Part shown: piece after piece, positions 1 through 6,229 of the stretch
How positions within the stretch are numbered: position 1 is the stretch's first letter
Layout: every line of letters begins with the position of its first letter
Source of the DNA: Oscillospiraceae bacterium UBA6409
Lineage (GTDB): Bacteria; Bacillota; Clostridia; Oscillospirales; Oscillospiraceae
Length of the DNA stretch: 12,316 bases
Assembly (NCBI GenBank): GCA_002438575.1
Contig: DJPP01000121.1
Span: 1 to 12,316 of the forward strand
Reading direction: 5' to 3'
Position numbers and translations under genes: made by a program
The notes under the pieces: generated by a model
Databases searched by the model: none
What the model was told of the DNA's origin: nothing
Seen by the model: only the letters and a program-made list of their open reading frames with translations

Positions 1-213
1 CCCTTTGCCGCCCAGAGCGCCGCTGAGACGGCTGCCAAGGCTGCTATGGAGCATGGCCTGAAGACCGTTGAGGTCTTCGTGAAGGGTCCCGGTCAGGGAC
101 GTGAGGCGGCTATCCGCGCGCTGCAGGCCGTGGGTCTGGAAGTGACGATGATCAAGGACGTCACCCCCATCCCCCACAACGGCTGCCGCCCCCCCAAGCG
201 TCGTCGCGTGTAA
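1..213 (+). CDS. rpsK: 30S ribosomal protein S11, 3' part (5' end outside window)
   Basis: This is the last 70 codons of ribosomal protein S11, a platform protein of the small subunit that binds 16S rRNA near the mRNA exit path. The reading frame is open from base 1 to a TAA at 211-213. The visible part carries the strongly conserved S11 C-terminal half: the [14 protein letters not shown] segment, then [18 protein letters not shown] at the very end. About 60 N-terminal residues lie off the left edge, judged from the usual family length of about 130. It is the first visible gene of the alpha operon and is followed 24 bases later by rpsD on the same strand. Identification is secure; only the missing 5' end limits it. 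Confidence 0.97.
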   Translation, partial: PFAAQSAAETAAKAAMEHGLKTVEVFVKGPGQGREAAIRALQAVGLEVTMIKDVTPIPHNGCRPPKRRRV

Positions 214-237
214 TCGGAAGAAGGAGGATATTAAATC

Positions 238-840
238 ATGGCTAAGAATATGCAGCCTGTCGCCAAGCGTTGCAAGGCGCTGGGTATTTCTCCTACCGTC
301 ATGGGTTACTCCAAGAAGGAGACCAAGCGCAACCCCGGCGGCCAGATGAGAAAGAAGAAGAGCGAGTACGCCATCCAGCTCAACGAGAAGCAGAAGGTCA
401 AGTTCGTGTACGGCATTCTCGAGAAGCAGTTTCGCGCTTACTATGAGAAGGCCTCCGCGATGCCCGGCAAGACCGGCGAGAACCTGCTGAGCCTGGTAGA
501 GCGCCGTCTGGACAACGTGGTGTACCGCCTGGGCTTCGCCATGACCCGCCGCGAGGCGCGTCAGCTGGTGAACCACGCCCATTTCACCGTGAATGGGCAC
601 AAGGTCAACATCCCCTCCTATCTGGTGCGCGTGGGCGATGTGATCGAGGTCAAGGAGAGCAGTCGCTCCTCCGTGGCGTTCAAGCGCCTGACCGCCGAGG
701 ATGCACCCATGGTCACCGTCCCCAAGTGGCTGGAGCGTGACAAGAATGCCCTGAAGGGCACCGTCGTCACCCTGCCCGCCCGCGAGGACATTGATATGCC
801 CATCGAGGAGCATCTGATCGTCGAGTTGTACTCCAAGTAA
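238..840 (+). CDS. rpsD: 30S ribosomal protein S4
   Basis: Ribosomal protein S4 is a primary 16S rRNA binder that starts assembly of the 30S body, and in many bacteria it also represses translation of its own operon. The 200-residue product has the usual family length. An N-terminal S4 domain covers roughly residues 1-88, and the S4 RNA-binding fold covers about 89-150 ([25 protein letters not shown] and following). Only one cysteine (C12) is present near the N-terminus, so this is the zinc-free form rather than the four-cysteine form. The ATG at 238 is preceded by AAGGAGG at 221-227. The gene sits between rpsK and rpoA, as is common in Clostridia. The autoregulatory site expected upstream of rpsM is outside the window. 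Confidence 0.97.
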   Translation: MAKNMQPVAKRCKALGISPTVMGYSKKETKRNPGGQMRKKKSEYAIQLNEKQKVKFVYGILEKQFRAYYEKASAMPGKTGENLLSLVERRLDNVVYRLGFAMTRREARQLVNHAHFTVNGHKVNIPSYLVRVGDVIEVKESSRSSVAFKRLTAEDAPMVTVPKWLERDKNALKGTVVTLPAREDIDMPIEEHLIVELYSK

Positions 841-841
841 T

Positions 842-903
842 AGGGTTCTGACCCTCACGAAGCACTGGAATGAAATTGGCGCGGAAGGCACCGCGCCGCC
901 AAT
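842..903 (+). other. Two stem-loops in the rpsD-rpoA spacer
   Basis: The 83-base spacer between rpsD and rpoA holds two hairpins in tandem. The first begins two bases after the rpsD stop codon: AGGGT (842-846) pairs with ACCCT (851-855) around a four-base loop. The second pairs ATTGGCGCGG (875-884) with 891-903, leaving a three-base GCC bulge on the 3' side. It ends seven bases before the rpoA ribosome site (910-917). Neither has a U-run, so they are not intrinsic terminators. They could be RNase processing or mRNA-stability elements that set different levels of S4 and alpha subunit. That role is inference; the pairing is directly visible. Confidence 0.45.
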
Positions 904-923
904 AGAATGAAGGAGGGTACTGC

Positions 924-1877
924 ATGATCGAAATTGAGAAGCCCCAGATCGAGTGTATCGAAGCACCCGGCGACGCTTCCTATGGAAAATATGTGATCGA
1001 ACCCCTGGAGCGCGGATACGGAACGACCCTGGGCAATGCGCTGCGGCGCATCCTGCTCTCCAGCCTCCCCGGAACCGCAGCCACCAGCATCAAAATTGCC
1101 GGTGTGCAGCATGAGTTCTCCACCATCCCCGGTGTGAAGGAGGACGTGACGGAGATCGTTCTGAACGTGAAAAATCTGCTGACGAAGCTGCACAGCGACG
1201 CCGTCAAGACCGTGTTTATCGAGGCGGCCGGACCCTGTGAGGTCACGGCCGGCGATATCAAGACCGACGGCGAGGTGGAGGTCCTGAATCCCGAGCTGCA
1301 CATTGCAACGCTGGATGTGGGCGCCACCCTGAGCATGGAGATCACCCTGAGCCACGGCCGCGGCTATGTCTCCGCCGACAAGAACAAGGCGGCGCGTCCC
1401 GGCGTTATCGGCGTGATCCCCATCGACAGTATCTATACCCCCGTGTACAAGGTCAACTACACTGTGGAGAGCACCCGTGTGGGCGCTTCCAGCGACTACG
1501 ACAAGCTGACGCTGGAGGTCTGGACCGACACCACCATCGCCGCCCGCGATGCGGTGTCCCTGGGCGCCAAGATCCTCTGCGACCATTTTGCCCTGTTCAC
1601 CGACCTGTCCGACACGCTGGGCGATAAGTCCACCGTGGTGGAGAAGGCACAGGACTCCAAGGACAAGATGCTGGAGCTGACCATCGAGGAGCTGGATCTG
1701 TCTGTACGCAGCTTCAACTGCCTCAAGCGCGCCAACATCAACACCGTCGAGGACTTGATCTCCAAGACCGAGGACGAGATGATGAAGGTACGCAATCTGG
1801 GACGCAAGTCCCTGGAGGAAGTCATCAACAAGCTGGCGATGATGGGCCTGTCCCTGGCCAGCGAAGACAACAACTAA
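924..1877 (+). CDS. rpoA: DNA-directed RNA polymerase alpha subunit
   Basis: The alpha subunit dimerises to nucleate RNA polymerase assembly, and its C-terminal domain contacts UP elements and activators. The 317-residue protein is full length. The N-terminal dimerisation domain spans about residues 1-230, with the conserved [20 protein letters not shown] near residue 31. A linker follows, then the C-terminal domain from about 245. In [12 protein letters not shown]262 corresponds to Escherichia coli R265, the key UP-element contact; the [10 protein letters not shown] helix-hairpin-helix follows. The ATG at 924 has AAGGAGGG at 910-917. The gene lies between rpsD and rplQ in the alpha operon, with 46 bases before rplQ. 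No anomaly seen. Confidence 0.98.
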   Translation: MIEIEKPQIECIEAPGDASYGKYVIEPLERGYGTTLGNALRRILLSSLPGTAATSIKIAGVQHEFSTIPGVKEDVTEIVLNVKNLLTKLHSDAVKTVFIEAAGPCEVTAGDIKTDGEVEVLNPELHIATLDVGATLSMEITLSHGRGYVSADKNKAARPGVIGVIPIDSIYTPVYKVNYTVESTRVGASSDYDKLTLEVWTDTTIAARDAVSLGAKILCDHFALFTDLSDTLGDKSTVVEKAQDSKDKMLELTIEELDLSVRSFNCLKRANINTVEDLISKTEDEMMKVRNLGRKSLEEVINKLAMMGLSLASEDNN

Positions 1878-1923
1878 CGATCCAGCGCATACCGCGCCCG
1901 ATCATAACAAGGAGGAAACTGAA

Positions 1924-2268
1924 ATGCCCGGAACTCGTAAGCTCGGTAAGACTACCGATCAGCGTATGGCGATGCTCCGTCAGCAGGTCACCGATCTTCT
2001 GGACAACGGCCGGATGGAGACTACCATCACCCGCGCCAAGGAGATCAAGCCCCTCGCCGAGAAGATGATCACTCTCGGCAAGAAGGGCGACCTGGCCGCT
2101 TACCGTCAGGCGCTGAGCTTCATCACCCGCGAGGATGTGGCCAACAAGCTGTTCAAGGAACTGGCTCCCAGCTACGCCGAGCGCAACGGTGGCTATACCC
2201 GCATCATCCGCACCGGCGTCCGCCGCGGCGATGCTGCTGAGACGGCCATCATCGAGCTGGTGAAGTAA
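1924..2268 (+). CDS. rplQ: 50S ribosomal protein L17
   Basis: L17 is a large-subunit protein located near the peptide exit tunnel. The product is 114 residues, within the usual bacterial range. It carries the family signature throughout: the basic N-terminus with [22 protein letters not shown], then [25 protein letters not shown], and the C-terminal [24 protein letters not shown]. The start ATG at 1924 follows AAGGAGG at 1909-1915. It is the last gene of the alpha operon: a strong hairpin terminator begins 12 bases after its stop codon. Regulation is presumably that of the whole operon. Confidence 0.97.
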   Translation: MPGTRKLGKTTDQRMAMLRQQVTDLLDNGRMETTITRAKEIKPLAEKMITLGKKGDLAAYRQALSFITREDVANKLFKELAPSYAERNGGYTRIIRTGVRRGDAAETAIIELVK

Positions 2269-2280
2269 TTTTACTTTCAT

Positions 2281-2329
2281 AAAAAAGAACACGCCGCAGG
2301 TCTTATGGCCTGAAGCGTGTTCTTTTTTT
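2281..2329 (+). terminator. Intrinsic terminator of the rpsK-rplQ operon
   Basis: A perfect 14-bp outer stem pairs 2281-2294 with 2315-2328. An inner stem, CAGGTC (2297-2302) with GGCCTG (2307-2312), closes on a TTAT loop with one G-U pair; the two stems are separated by a 2x2 internal loop. The 3' arm ends in seven T residues (2323-2329). The 5' arm starts with six A residues, so the structure can act in either direction. Confidence 0.92.
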
Positions 2330-2342
2330 GCCCACCCCGCGA

Positions 2343-2360
2343 TATACTTCTCCCGGTGAT
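2343..2360 (+). promoter_or_regulatory. Possible weak promoter and SD-like site for the deacetylase
   Basis: TATACT at 2343-2348 is a good -10 match. At a spacing of 17 the -35 position (2320-2325) falls inside the preceding terminator and is poor (TTCTTT). If used, the leader would be only about 9 bases. GGTGAT at 2355-2360 matches the 3' half of an extended Shine-Dalgarno sequence (the part pairing with AUCACC of 16S rRNA) and fits the ATG at 2364. Readthrough from the alpha operon is an alternative source of the mRNA. Confidence 0.35.
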
Positions 2361-2363
2361 GTG

Positions 2364-3074
2364 ATGAAAAAGCGACTATGCGCCCTGCTGTGCGCGCAGC
2401 TGCTCCTGTTGTCCGCCTGCGGGGAGGGGAGGACCTCTCCCGCGGCGGCTGTGCCTTCCCCCGAGGATGCCGTCCCCAAATACGTGGCGTTGACCTTTGA
2501 CGACGGGCCGTCGCCCCGGTGTACGCCGCGGCTGCTGGACGGGCTGCGGGAGCTGGGGGCGAAGGCTACGTTTTTCGTGGTAGGCTGTCAGGCGGTGAAG
2601 GACCCGGACATCGTGCAGCGCATCGCGGCGGAGGGCCATCAGGTGGGGAACCACTCCTATGACCACGCGGACCTGCACAGTCTGACAGCGGCGCAGGCAC
2701 TGGCGGATCTGGAAAAAAATGACGCGCTGCTGCGGGAGCTGCTGGGGGAGGGGGAGTACTGGGTACGGCCGCCCTACGGGCTGATGACGGAGGCGGAAGC
2801 CGCGGCGCTGTCCGTGCCGCTGGTGAACTGGTCGGTGGACACGGAGGACTGGCGGACGAAGGACAGCGGCAAAATATTGGATGTGATCTACCGCTGCACC
2901 GGGGACGGGGACATCGTGCTGCTGCATGACCGCTATCAAAATACGGTGGACGCGGTGCTGACGGCGATAGAGCATTTACAGCAGCAGGGCTACGTATTTG
3001 TGACGGTGGCGGAGCTGCTGGCGATCAAAGGCATAGCGCCGCAGGCAGGGCAGACGTACCGCCGGGCAGAATAG
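2364..3074 (+). CDS. Polysaccharide deacetylase (NodB homology), predicted lipoprotein
   Basis: This is a predicted cell-surface carbohydrate esterase family 4 enzyme that removes N-acetyl groups from peptidoglycan or another amino sugar polymer. The 236-residue product starts with a lipoprotein signal peptide (MKKRLCALLCAQLLLLSAC); the lipobox LSAC at 16-19 puts the lipidated cysteine at 19. A short Pro/Ala linker leads into the NodB domain. All five motifs are visible: TFDDGP (44-49, catalytic and metal-binding Asp), HSYDH (97-101, metal-binding HxxxH), RPPYG (135-139), VDTEDW (158-163) and LLHD (186-189). It should therefore be active. The ATG at 2364 is chosen because the upstream in-frame TTG at 2328 lies in the terminator and would bury the signal peptide. 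Substrate is not determinable from sequence. Confidence 0.9.
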   Translation: MKKRLCALLCAQLLLLSACGEGRTSPAAAVPSPEDAVPKYVALTFDDGPSPRCTPRLLDGLRELGAKATFFVVGCQAVKDPDIVQRIAAEGHQVGNHSYDHADLHSLTAAQALADLEKNDALLRELLGEGEYWVRPPYGLMTEAEAAALSVPLVNWSVDTEDWRTKDSGKILDVIYRCTGDGDIVLLHDRYQNTVDAVLTAIEHLQQQGYVFVTVAELLAIKGIAPQAGQTYRRAE

Positions 3075-3107
3075 AAAGCGCCCCGGAGCATTGCTCCGGG
3101 GCGCTTT
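3075..3107. terminator. Shared hairpin terminator between the deacetylase gene and secG
   Basis: A perfect 15-bp GC-rich stem pairs AAAGCGCCCCGGAGC (3075-3089) with 3093-3107 around the loop ATT. It begins directly after the deacetylase stop codon (TAG, 3072-3074) and lies 11 bases from the secG stop codon on the other strand. The T-run is short on both sides (TTTG on plus, TTTC on minus), so it probably serves both convergent genes with the stem doing most of the work. Confidence 0.8.
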
Positions 3108-3118
3108 GTGCAGTTGTG

Positions 3119-3361
3119 TTACGCAGCGGCGGCCAGCATACAGTTGATGACCAGGGTCAGCACGATGAACACGGCGCCCACCCACTTGGTACCCTTGGCC
3201 AGCTTGGCGTCCAGGCTCTTGGCCTTGGACTTGGCCATATAGCTGTCGGCGATACCACCGATAGTGCCGGACAGACCCTGGCTCTTGCCGGACTGGAACA
3301 GCACCACCAAAATCAAAAACAGGGCGGCAATCAGCTGCAGAATAATGATAACAGTCAACAT
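3119..3361 (-). CDS. secG: Protein translocase subunit SecG
   Basis: SecG is the small accessory subunit of the SecYEG protein-conducting channel in the cytoplasmic membrane. The 80-residue protein has the expected two membrane segments, about residues 2-22 and 60-79. Between them is the conserved cytoplasmic loop with FQSGKSQGLSGTIGG. I choose the ATG at 3361 over the in-frame GTG at 3376 because GGAGGAG (3374-3368) is an ideal ribosome site six bases before that ATG, and it would be coding if the GTG were used. In many Firmicutes secG leads an rnr-smpB cluster; here it stands alone and converges on the deacetylase gene. A small hairpin (ATGCC/GGCAT, 3384-3397) lies in its leader. Confidence 0.93.
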   Translation of the reverse strand: MLTVIIILQLIAALFLILVVLFQSGKSQGLSGTIGGIADSYMAKSKAKSLDAKLAKGTKWVGAVFIVLTLVINCMLAAAA

Positions 3362-3494
3362 TTCGGACTCCTCCACCTATTCCATGCCAAACGGCATTCG
3401 TATCACAGTACATTGCATTTTACCATAATACAACGGACTTTGCAAGAGGGAATGTGTTGTTTTGTGGTTGTTTTTTGTGCATCGCTCGCCGGGT

Positions 3495-3614
3495 GAAAAG
3501 CAGGCGGGCGCCGTTCGGCTTACGGCGCCCGCTTTCAGAGGTGTATTTTACACACAGCACTCCCCATTCCTCCCACCAGGGAGGTGCCGACAGCCGCACG
3601 GCTGTGCGGCTGCC
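3495..3614. other. Cluster of stem-loops, possible small RNA or intergenic repeat
   Basis: Three stable stem-loops lie in about 110 bases. GCGGGCGCCG (3504-3513) pairs with 3523-3532 over nine bases. CCTCCC (3569-3574) pairs with GGGAGG (3579-3584). CAGCCGCAC (3591-3599) pairs with GTGCGGCTG (3604-3612) over GGCT. A small dyad GTGTA/TACAC (3541-3553) lies among them. Read on the minus strand, the first hairpin is followed by CTGCTTTTC, a modest terminator tail, and TTTACA-N18-TATTGT near 3697-3668 is a weak upstream promoter. That would give a roughly 170-nt RNA ending before secG. Alternatives are a dispersed intergenic repeat unit or leader structures of secG. No Rfam family is recognised. 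Confidence 0.4.
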
Positions 3615-3719
3615 CGACGATTTGAGGATAGAAAGGAAAAGCAATTCATGTAAAAGAATTACTATGGGTACAATACAACAGAGGGCCCTGTTTTGTAAAG
3701 CGACAATGTTTCATGTAAA

Positions 3720-3736
3720 TATGAAAAAATGTCATA
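3720..3736. promoter_or_regulatory. Upstream copy of putative LysR-type operator (TATGA-N7-TCATA)
   Basis: A perfect interrupted dyad, TATGA (3720-3724) and TCATA (3732-3736) around seven bases, contains the T-N11-A core typical of LysR-type binding sites. Comparing 19 bases from the first T, 16 are identical to the site at 3829-3845. The two sites are 109 bp apart start to start, close to a whole number of helical turns. It overlaps another dyad, TTTCAT-N6-ATGAAA (3709-3726). Binding by the adjacent regulator is inference. Confidence 0.55.
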
Positions 3737-3793
3737 CACATATATTCCACTGGAAGCCCACAAAAAATCGTAAAAAGTGCCGAAAACTCGCCC

Positions 3794-3823
3794 TTGCCAT
3801 AAACGGTACGCAGGGAGTATAAT
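3794..3823 (+). promoter_or_regulatory. Sigma-A-type promoter of the lysR-type gene
   Basis: TTGCCA (3794-3799, five of six to consensus) and TATAAT (3818-3823, perfect) are separated by 18 bases. The expected start of transcription is near 3830, giving a leader of roughly 34 bases before the ATG at 3864. The downstream operator copy sits across the start point. Confidence 0.8.
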
Positions 3824-3828
3824 CCTGC

Positions 3829-3845
3829 TATGAAATAGTATCATA
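3829..3845. promoter_or_regulatory. Start-site copy of putative LysR-type operator (TATGA-N7-TCATA)
   Basis: TATGA (3829-3833) and TCATA (3841-3845) around seven bases form the second copy of the dyad at 3720-3736. It covers the predicted transcription start of the regulator gene, five bases after the -10 box. Occupancy there should block transcription, which fits the negative autoregulation usual for LysR-type proteins. A smaller dyad, CTAT/ATAG (3828-3838), overlaps it. Confidence 0.55.
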
Positions 3846-3863
3846 CAAAAAACGGGAGGCGTT

Positions 3864-4730
3864 ATGGACACCAAAAAACTGGAGGCCCTGCTGACGGCGG
3901 TGGAGCTGGGCAGCTTTACCCGCGCCGCCGAGGTGCTGGGCTATACGCAGTCCGGGCTGACCCATATGATGAACAGCCTGGAAAAGGATATCGGCTTCAC
4001 CGTCCTGCTGCGGGGCCGCAGCGGCGTCCGGCTGACCCCGGCGGGCCAGCGGATCCTGCCCCTGGTGCGGGACTGTCTGACCTCTACCGCTGCCCTGGAG
4101 CGCGAGATATCCCTTATCAACACCCATAAGGAGGACTCCGTCCGTGTGGCGGCCTATGAGTCCATCGCCCGGCACTGGCTGCCGGAGATCATCCAGCAGT
4201 TCCGCCGGGAGCACCCGGACGTCACCGTGGACATCCAGATGGGCAGCGTGGACGAGGTCTATCGCTGGGTGCTGGAGGATCGGGTGGATATGTGCTTTGC
4301 CAGCCGCCAAGACGCCCCACTGGAATGGACGTTCCTGCGGGACGACGAGCTGCTGGCCATCCTGCCGCCGGAGTATGACAGCGGCGAGAGCACCTTCCCC
4401 GTGGAGGCCTTTAACGGGCAGGAGTTCCTCATGCCCTCCATGGGCTTTGACAAGGATATCCTCCGCGTACTGAACGAGCACGGTGTCACGCCCCTGATCC
4501 GTACCACGCAGGTGTCTGACAGCGCTGTCATCTCCATGGTGGAGCACGGCCTGGGTGTCAGCGTCCTGTCCCGTCTGGTCCTCCGCGGCCGGCAGAACAG
4601 CGTCCGCGCCCTGCCGCTGGAGCCCCGGGCTGTCCGTGAGCTGGGCATCGCCGCCCGTCCGCAGAAGGAGCTGCGCCTCATTGCCCGCCAGTTCATCCGC
4701 CAATCCTGCGAGATGATCGAGAAGATGTGA
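3864..4730 (+). CDS. LysR family transcriptional regulator
   Basis: This 288-residue protein has the standard LysR-type length and layout. The winged helix-turn-helix spans residues 3-62, with the recognition region GSFTRAAEVLGYTQSGLTHMMNSLE and the wing LRGRSGVRLTPAG. A linker helix follows, then an effector-binding domain of periplasmic-binding-protein fold from about 92 to 285. The ATG at 3864 follows GGGAGG (3854-3859). The gene has its own promoter and two matching dyad sites upstream, which argues for autoregulation. The next gene starts 44 bases downstream on the same strand with no terminator between, so the two are probably one transcript. The ligand cannot be inferred; the target is most likely its own operon. 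Confidence 0.93.
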   Translation: MDTKKLEALLTAVELGSFTRAAEVLGYTQSGLTHMMNSLEKDIGFTVLLRGRSGVRLTPAGQRILPLVRDCLTSTAALEREISLINTHKEDSVRVAAYESIARHWLPEIIQQFRREHPDVTVDIQMGSVDEVYRWVLEDRVDMCFASRQDAPLEWTFLRDDELLAILPPEYDSGESTFPVEAFNGQEFLMPSMGFDKDILRVLNEHGVTPLIRTTQVSDSAVISMVEHGLGVSVLSRLVLRGRQNSVRALPLEPRAVRELGIAARPQKELRLIARQFIRQSCEMIEKM

Positions 4731-4774
4731 CACAGCGCTGCACACGAAATTACCACAACACAAAGGAAACGATT

Positions 4775-6175
4775 ATGCTGCAATTTCAAGAACTCACCGC
4801 CGCCCACGGCGACCGCCTGCGCGGCTATTACCGGAACTGCGACTACCGCCTGTGTGAATACTCACTGGGCGTCAAGCTCATGTGGCGGGACCACCTGCAT
4901 CCGTCCTTTGCCGAGGCCGCCGGCTGCCTCGTGATCCGCAACTGTATCGAGGGCGAGTACGTCTTTGACTACCCCATCGCCGGCCCGGAGGCGGATGTTG
5001 AGGGTGCCCTGCGGGCCATCGAGTCCTGGTGTGCCGGCACCGGTACGCCTCTGGTGCTCTCCGTGGTGCCGGAGGACAAGGCGCAGGTTCTCTGCCTGCG
5101 CTACCCCCGATGCCGTGTTATCAGCGAGCGCCCCTGGAAGGACTATCTTTACCGCACCGAGGAGCTGGCCGCCTTTGCCGGCCGTCGGTACAGCGGCCAG
5201 CGCAACCACATCAACAAATTCCGCCGTGACTATCCCGACGCGGAATTCACCCCGCTGACCGACCCCGCCGATCCCCGTCTGGCCGTTTTCTGGCAGGACT
5301 ATGAGGCCGAATTCCACAAGTCCGGCCCTCTGGCCGTGCAGGAGCTGTCCCTGGCACAGGAGATGTTCTCCCGCATCGGCACCGGCTGGTTCTGCGCCGG
5401 CGGTATGCTGGCAGAGGGCCGTCTGGTGGCCGTCTGCCTGGCGGAGAAATGCGGCGGCACCCTGATCGACCACATCGAAAAGGCCCTGTACTCCCATGCC
5501 GGGGCCTATCCCGCGTTGGTCCAGGCCTTCGCTGCCTACTACGGCGGGGACTGCGCGTGGTGCAACCGGGAGGACGACGCCCGGGACAAGGGCCTCCGCA
5601 CCTCCAAGCTGCAATACCTGCCGGACCACCTGGGCGGCAAGGTCCGTATCGAGGCGGGTACCGAGCTGGACGCCCTCAAGGCCATCCCTGTCATCAAAAC
5701 CGACCGCCTGACCCTGACGCCTCTCCGCAGGGCCGATATCCCTGCATACAGCGCCCTTTGTCTGGACGACGACCGCAACCGTTGGTGGGGCTACGACTAC
5801 CGCACCGACCTGGGCGATCAGCCCCTGACCGACACCTATTTTTACGATGTGGCCCGGGCTGATTTCGCCGCCCGCCGCGCCGTCAACTTTGCCGTCCGCC
5901 TGAAGGGCAGGCTCATCGGCGAGGTGGTGCTCTACAACCCCGACTTCCGGGGCGGCTTCGAGCAGGGCTGCCGTATCGCGCCGGAGCACGCCGGCTGCGG
6001 CTATGGCGCTGAGGCCTTTGCCGCCGCCGCGGATTGGGCGCTGTACCATCTGGGCCTTGCCCGGGTGGTGGCCAAGTGCTTCAAGGAGAACGAACCCTCC
6101 CGCAAAATGCTCTCCGCCTGTATGCGTCCCAATGGCGAGGACGATACGTATTTCTACTTTGAAAAGACCGTCTGA
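4775..6175 (+). CDS. DUF2156 and GNAT two-domain acyltransferase-like protein
   Basis: The 466-residue product joins two GNAT-type folds. Residues about 1-300 match the DUF2156 family (related to the C-terminal catalytic domain of phosphatidylglycerol lysyltransferase), with the characteristic GRRYSGQRNHINKF block at 136-149 and a KGLRTSKLQYLPD block near its end. Residues about 307-466 form a RimJ/RimL-like N-acetyltransferase, starting at IKTDRLTLTPLRRADIPAY and carrying the acetyl-CoA loop HAGCGYGAEA from 405. No membrane segments or signal peptide are seen, so a cytosolic enzyme is expected. The ATG at 4775 is preferred over the in-frame start at 4727, which overlaps the regulator gene, because AAAGGA lies at 4762-4767. 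Substrates of both halves are unknown; a resistance or cell-envelope role would be speculation. Confidence 0.85.
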   Translation: MLQFQELTAAHGDRLRGYYRNCDYRLCEYSLGVKLMWRDHLHPSFAEAAGCLVIRNCIEGEYVFDYPIAGPEADVEGALRAIESWCAGTGTPLVLSVVPEDKAQVLCLRYPRCRVISERPWKDYLYRTEELAAFAGRRYSGQRNHINKFRRDYPDAEFTPLTDPADPRLAVFWQDYEAEFHKSGPLAVQELSLAQEMFSRIGTGWFCAGGMLAEGRLVAVCLAEKCGGTLIDHIEKALYSHAGAYPALVQAFAAYYGGDCAWCNREDDARDKGLRTSKLQYLPDHLGGKVRIEAGTELDALKAIPVIKTDRLTLTPLRRADIPAYSALCLDDDRNRWWGYDYRTDLGDQPLTDTYFYDVARADFAARRAVNFAVRLKGRLIGEVVLYNPDFRGGFEQGCRIAPEHAGCGYGAEAFAAAADWALYHLGLARVVAKCFKENEPSRKMLSACMRPNGEDDTYFYFEKTV

Positions 6176-6176
6176 C

Positions 6177-6229
6177 GCATGAAAAAAGCACCTCCGCGCA
6201 CACTAAGCGCGGAGGTGCTTTTTTCATGC
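6177..6229 (+). terminator. 23-bp perfect hairpin terminator of the lysR-acyltransferase unit
   Basis: Bases 6177-6199 pair without a mismatch with 6207-6229 around the loop ACACTAA. An A6 run in the left arm pairs with a T6 run in the right arm, after a GC-rich core (GCACCTCCGCGC), so the hairpin looks like an intrinsic terminator in either direction. It begins one base after the stop codon of the acyltransferase gene. Its 3' arm also contains GGAGGTG and the ATG of the next small ORF. Confidence 0.9.

Larger units (their letters stand above)
3377..3863. other. Longest intergenic region: hairpin cluster plus AT-rich control region
   Basis: These 487 bases separate secG and the lysR-type gene, which are transcribed away from each other. 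I see no convincing gene here. From left to right it holds the secG leader, then a GC-rich cluster of stem-loops at about 3495-3614. From about 3640 to 3863 the sequence is strongly AT-rich compared with the rest of the window. That part contains two copies of a TATGA-N7-TCATA dyad, other dyads (AATTC/GAATT at 3644-3660, AACAG/CTGTT at 3677-3692, TTTCAT/ATGAAA at 3709-3726) and the promoter of the regulator. Short reading frames in both strands lack ribosome sites and run through these elements. Confidence 0.7.

Noticed and set aside
855..1586. 243-codon minus-strand reading frame over rpoA
   Set aside because: Antisense shadow of a certain gene in GC-rich DNA; low-complexity Gly/His/Asp-rich product with no ribosome site or family resemblance.
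2328..2363. Upstream TTG start for the deacetylase gene
   Set aside because: It lies in the terminator T-run and would place 12 residues before an otherwise ideal lipoprotein signal peptide.
3376..3450. Promoter for secG (TTGTAT-N17-TACTGT or TATTAT-centred boxes, minus strand)
   Set aside because: Several weak box pairs are possible and none stands out, so no promoter was called.
3420..3644. 74-codon minus-strand reading frame upstream of secG
   Set aside because: It spans the hairpin cluster, has no convincing ribosome site, and its odd composition follows from the inverted repeats. It could be a relic within a repeat element but is not supported as a gene.
3664..3822. Short plus-strand frame rich in Cys, His and Lys before the lysR-type gene
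   Set aside because: No ribosome site, runs through an operator copy and ends in the -10 box of the regulator's promoter; composition reflects AT-rich control DNA.
4862..6049. 395-codon minus-strand reading frame over the DUF2156-GNAT gene
   Set aside because: Antisense shadow; the plus-strand frame has recognisable domains, a ribosome site and operon context.
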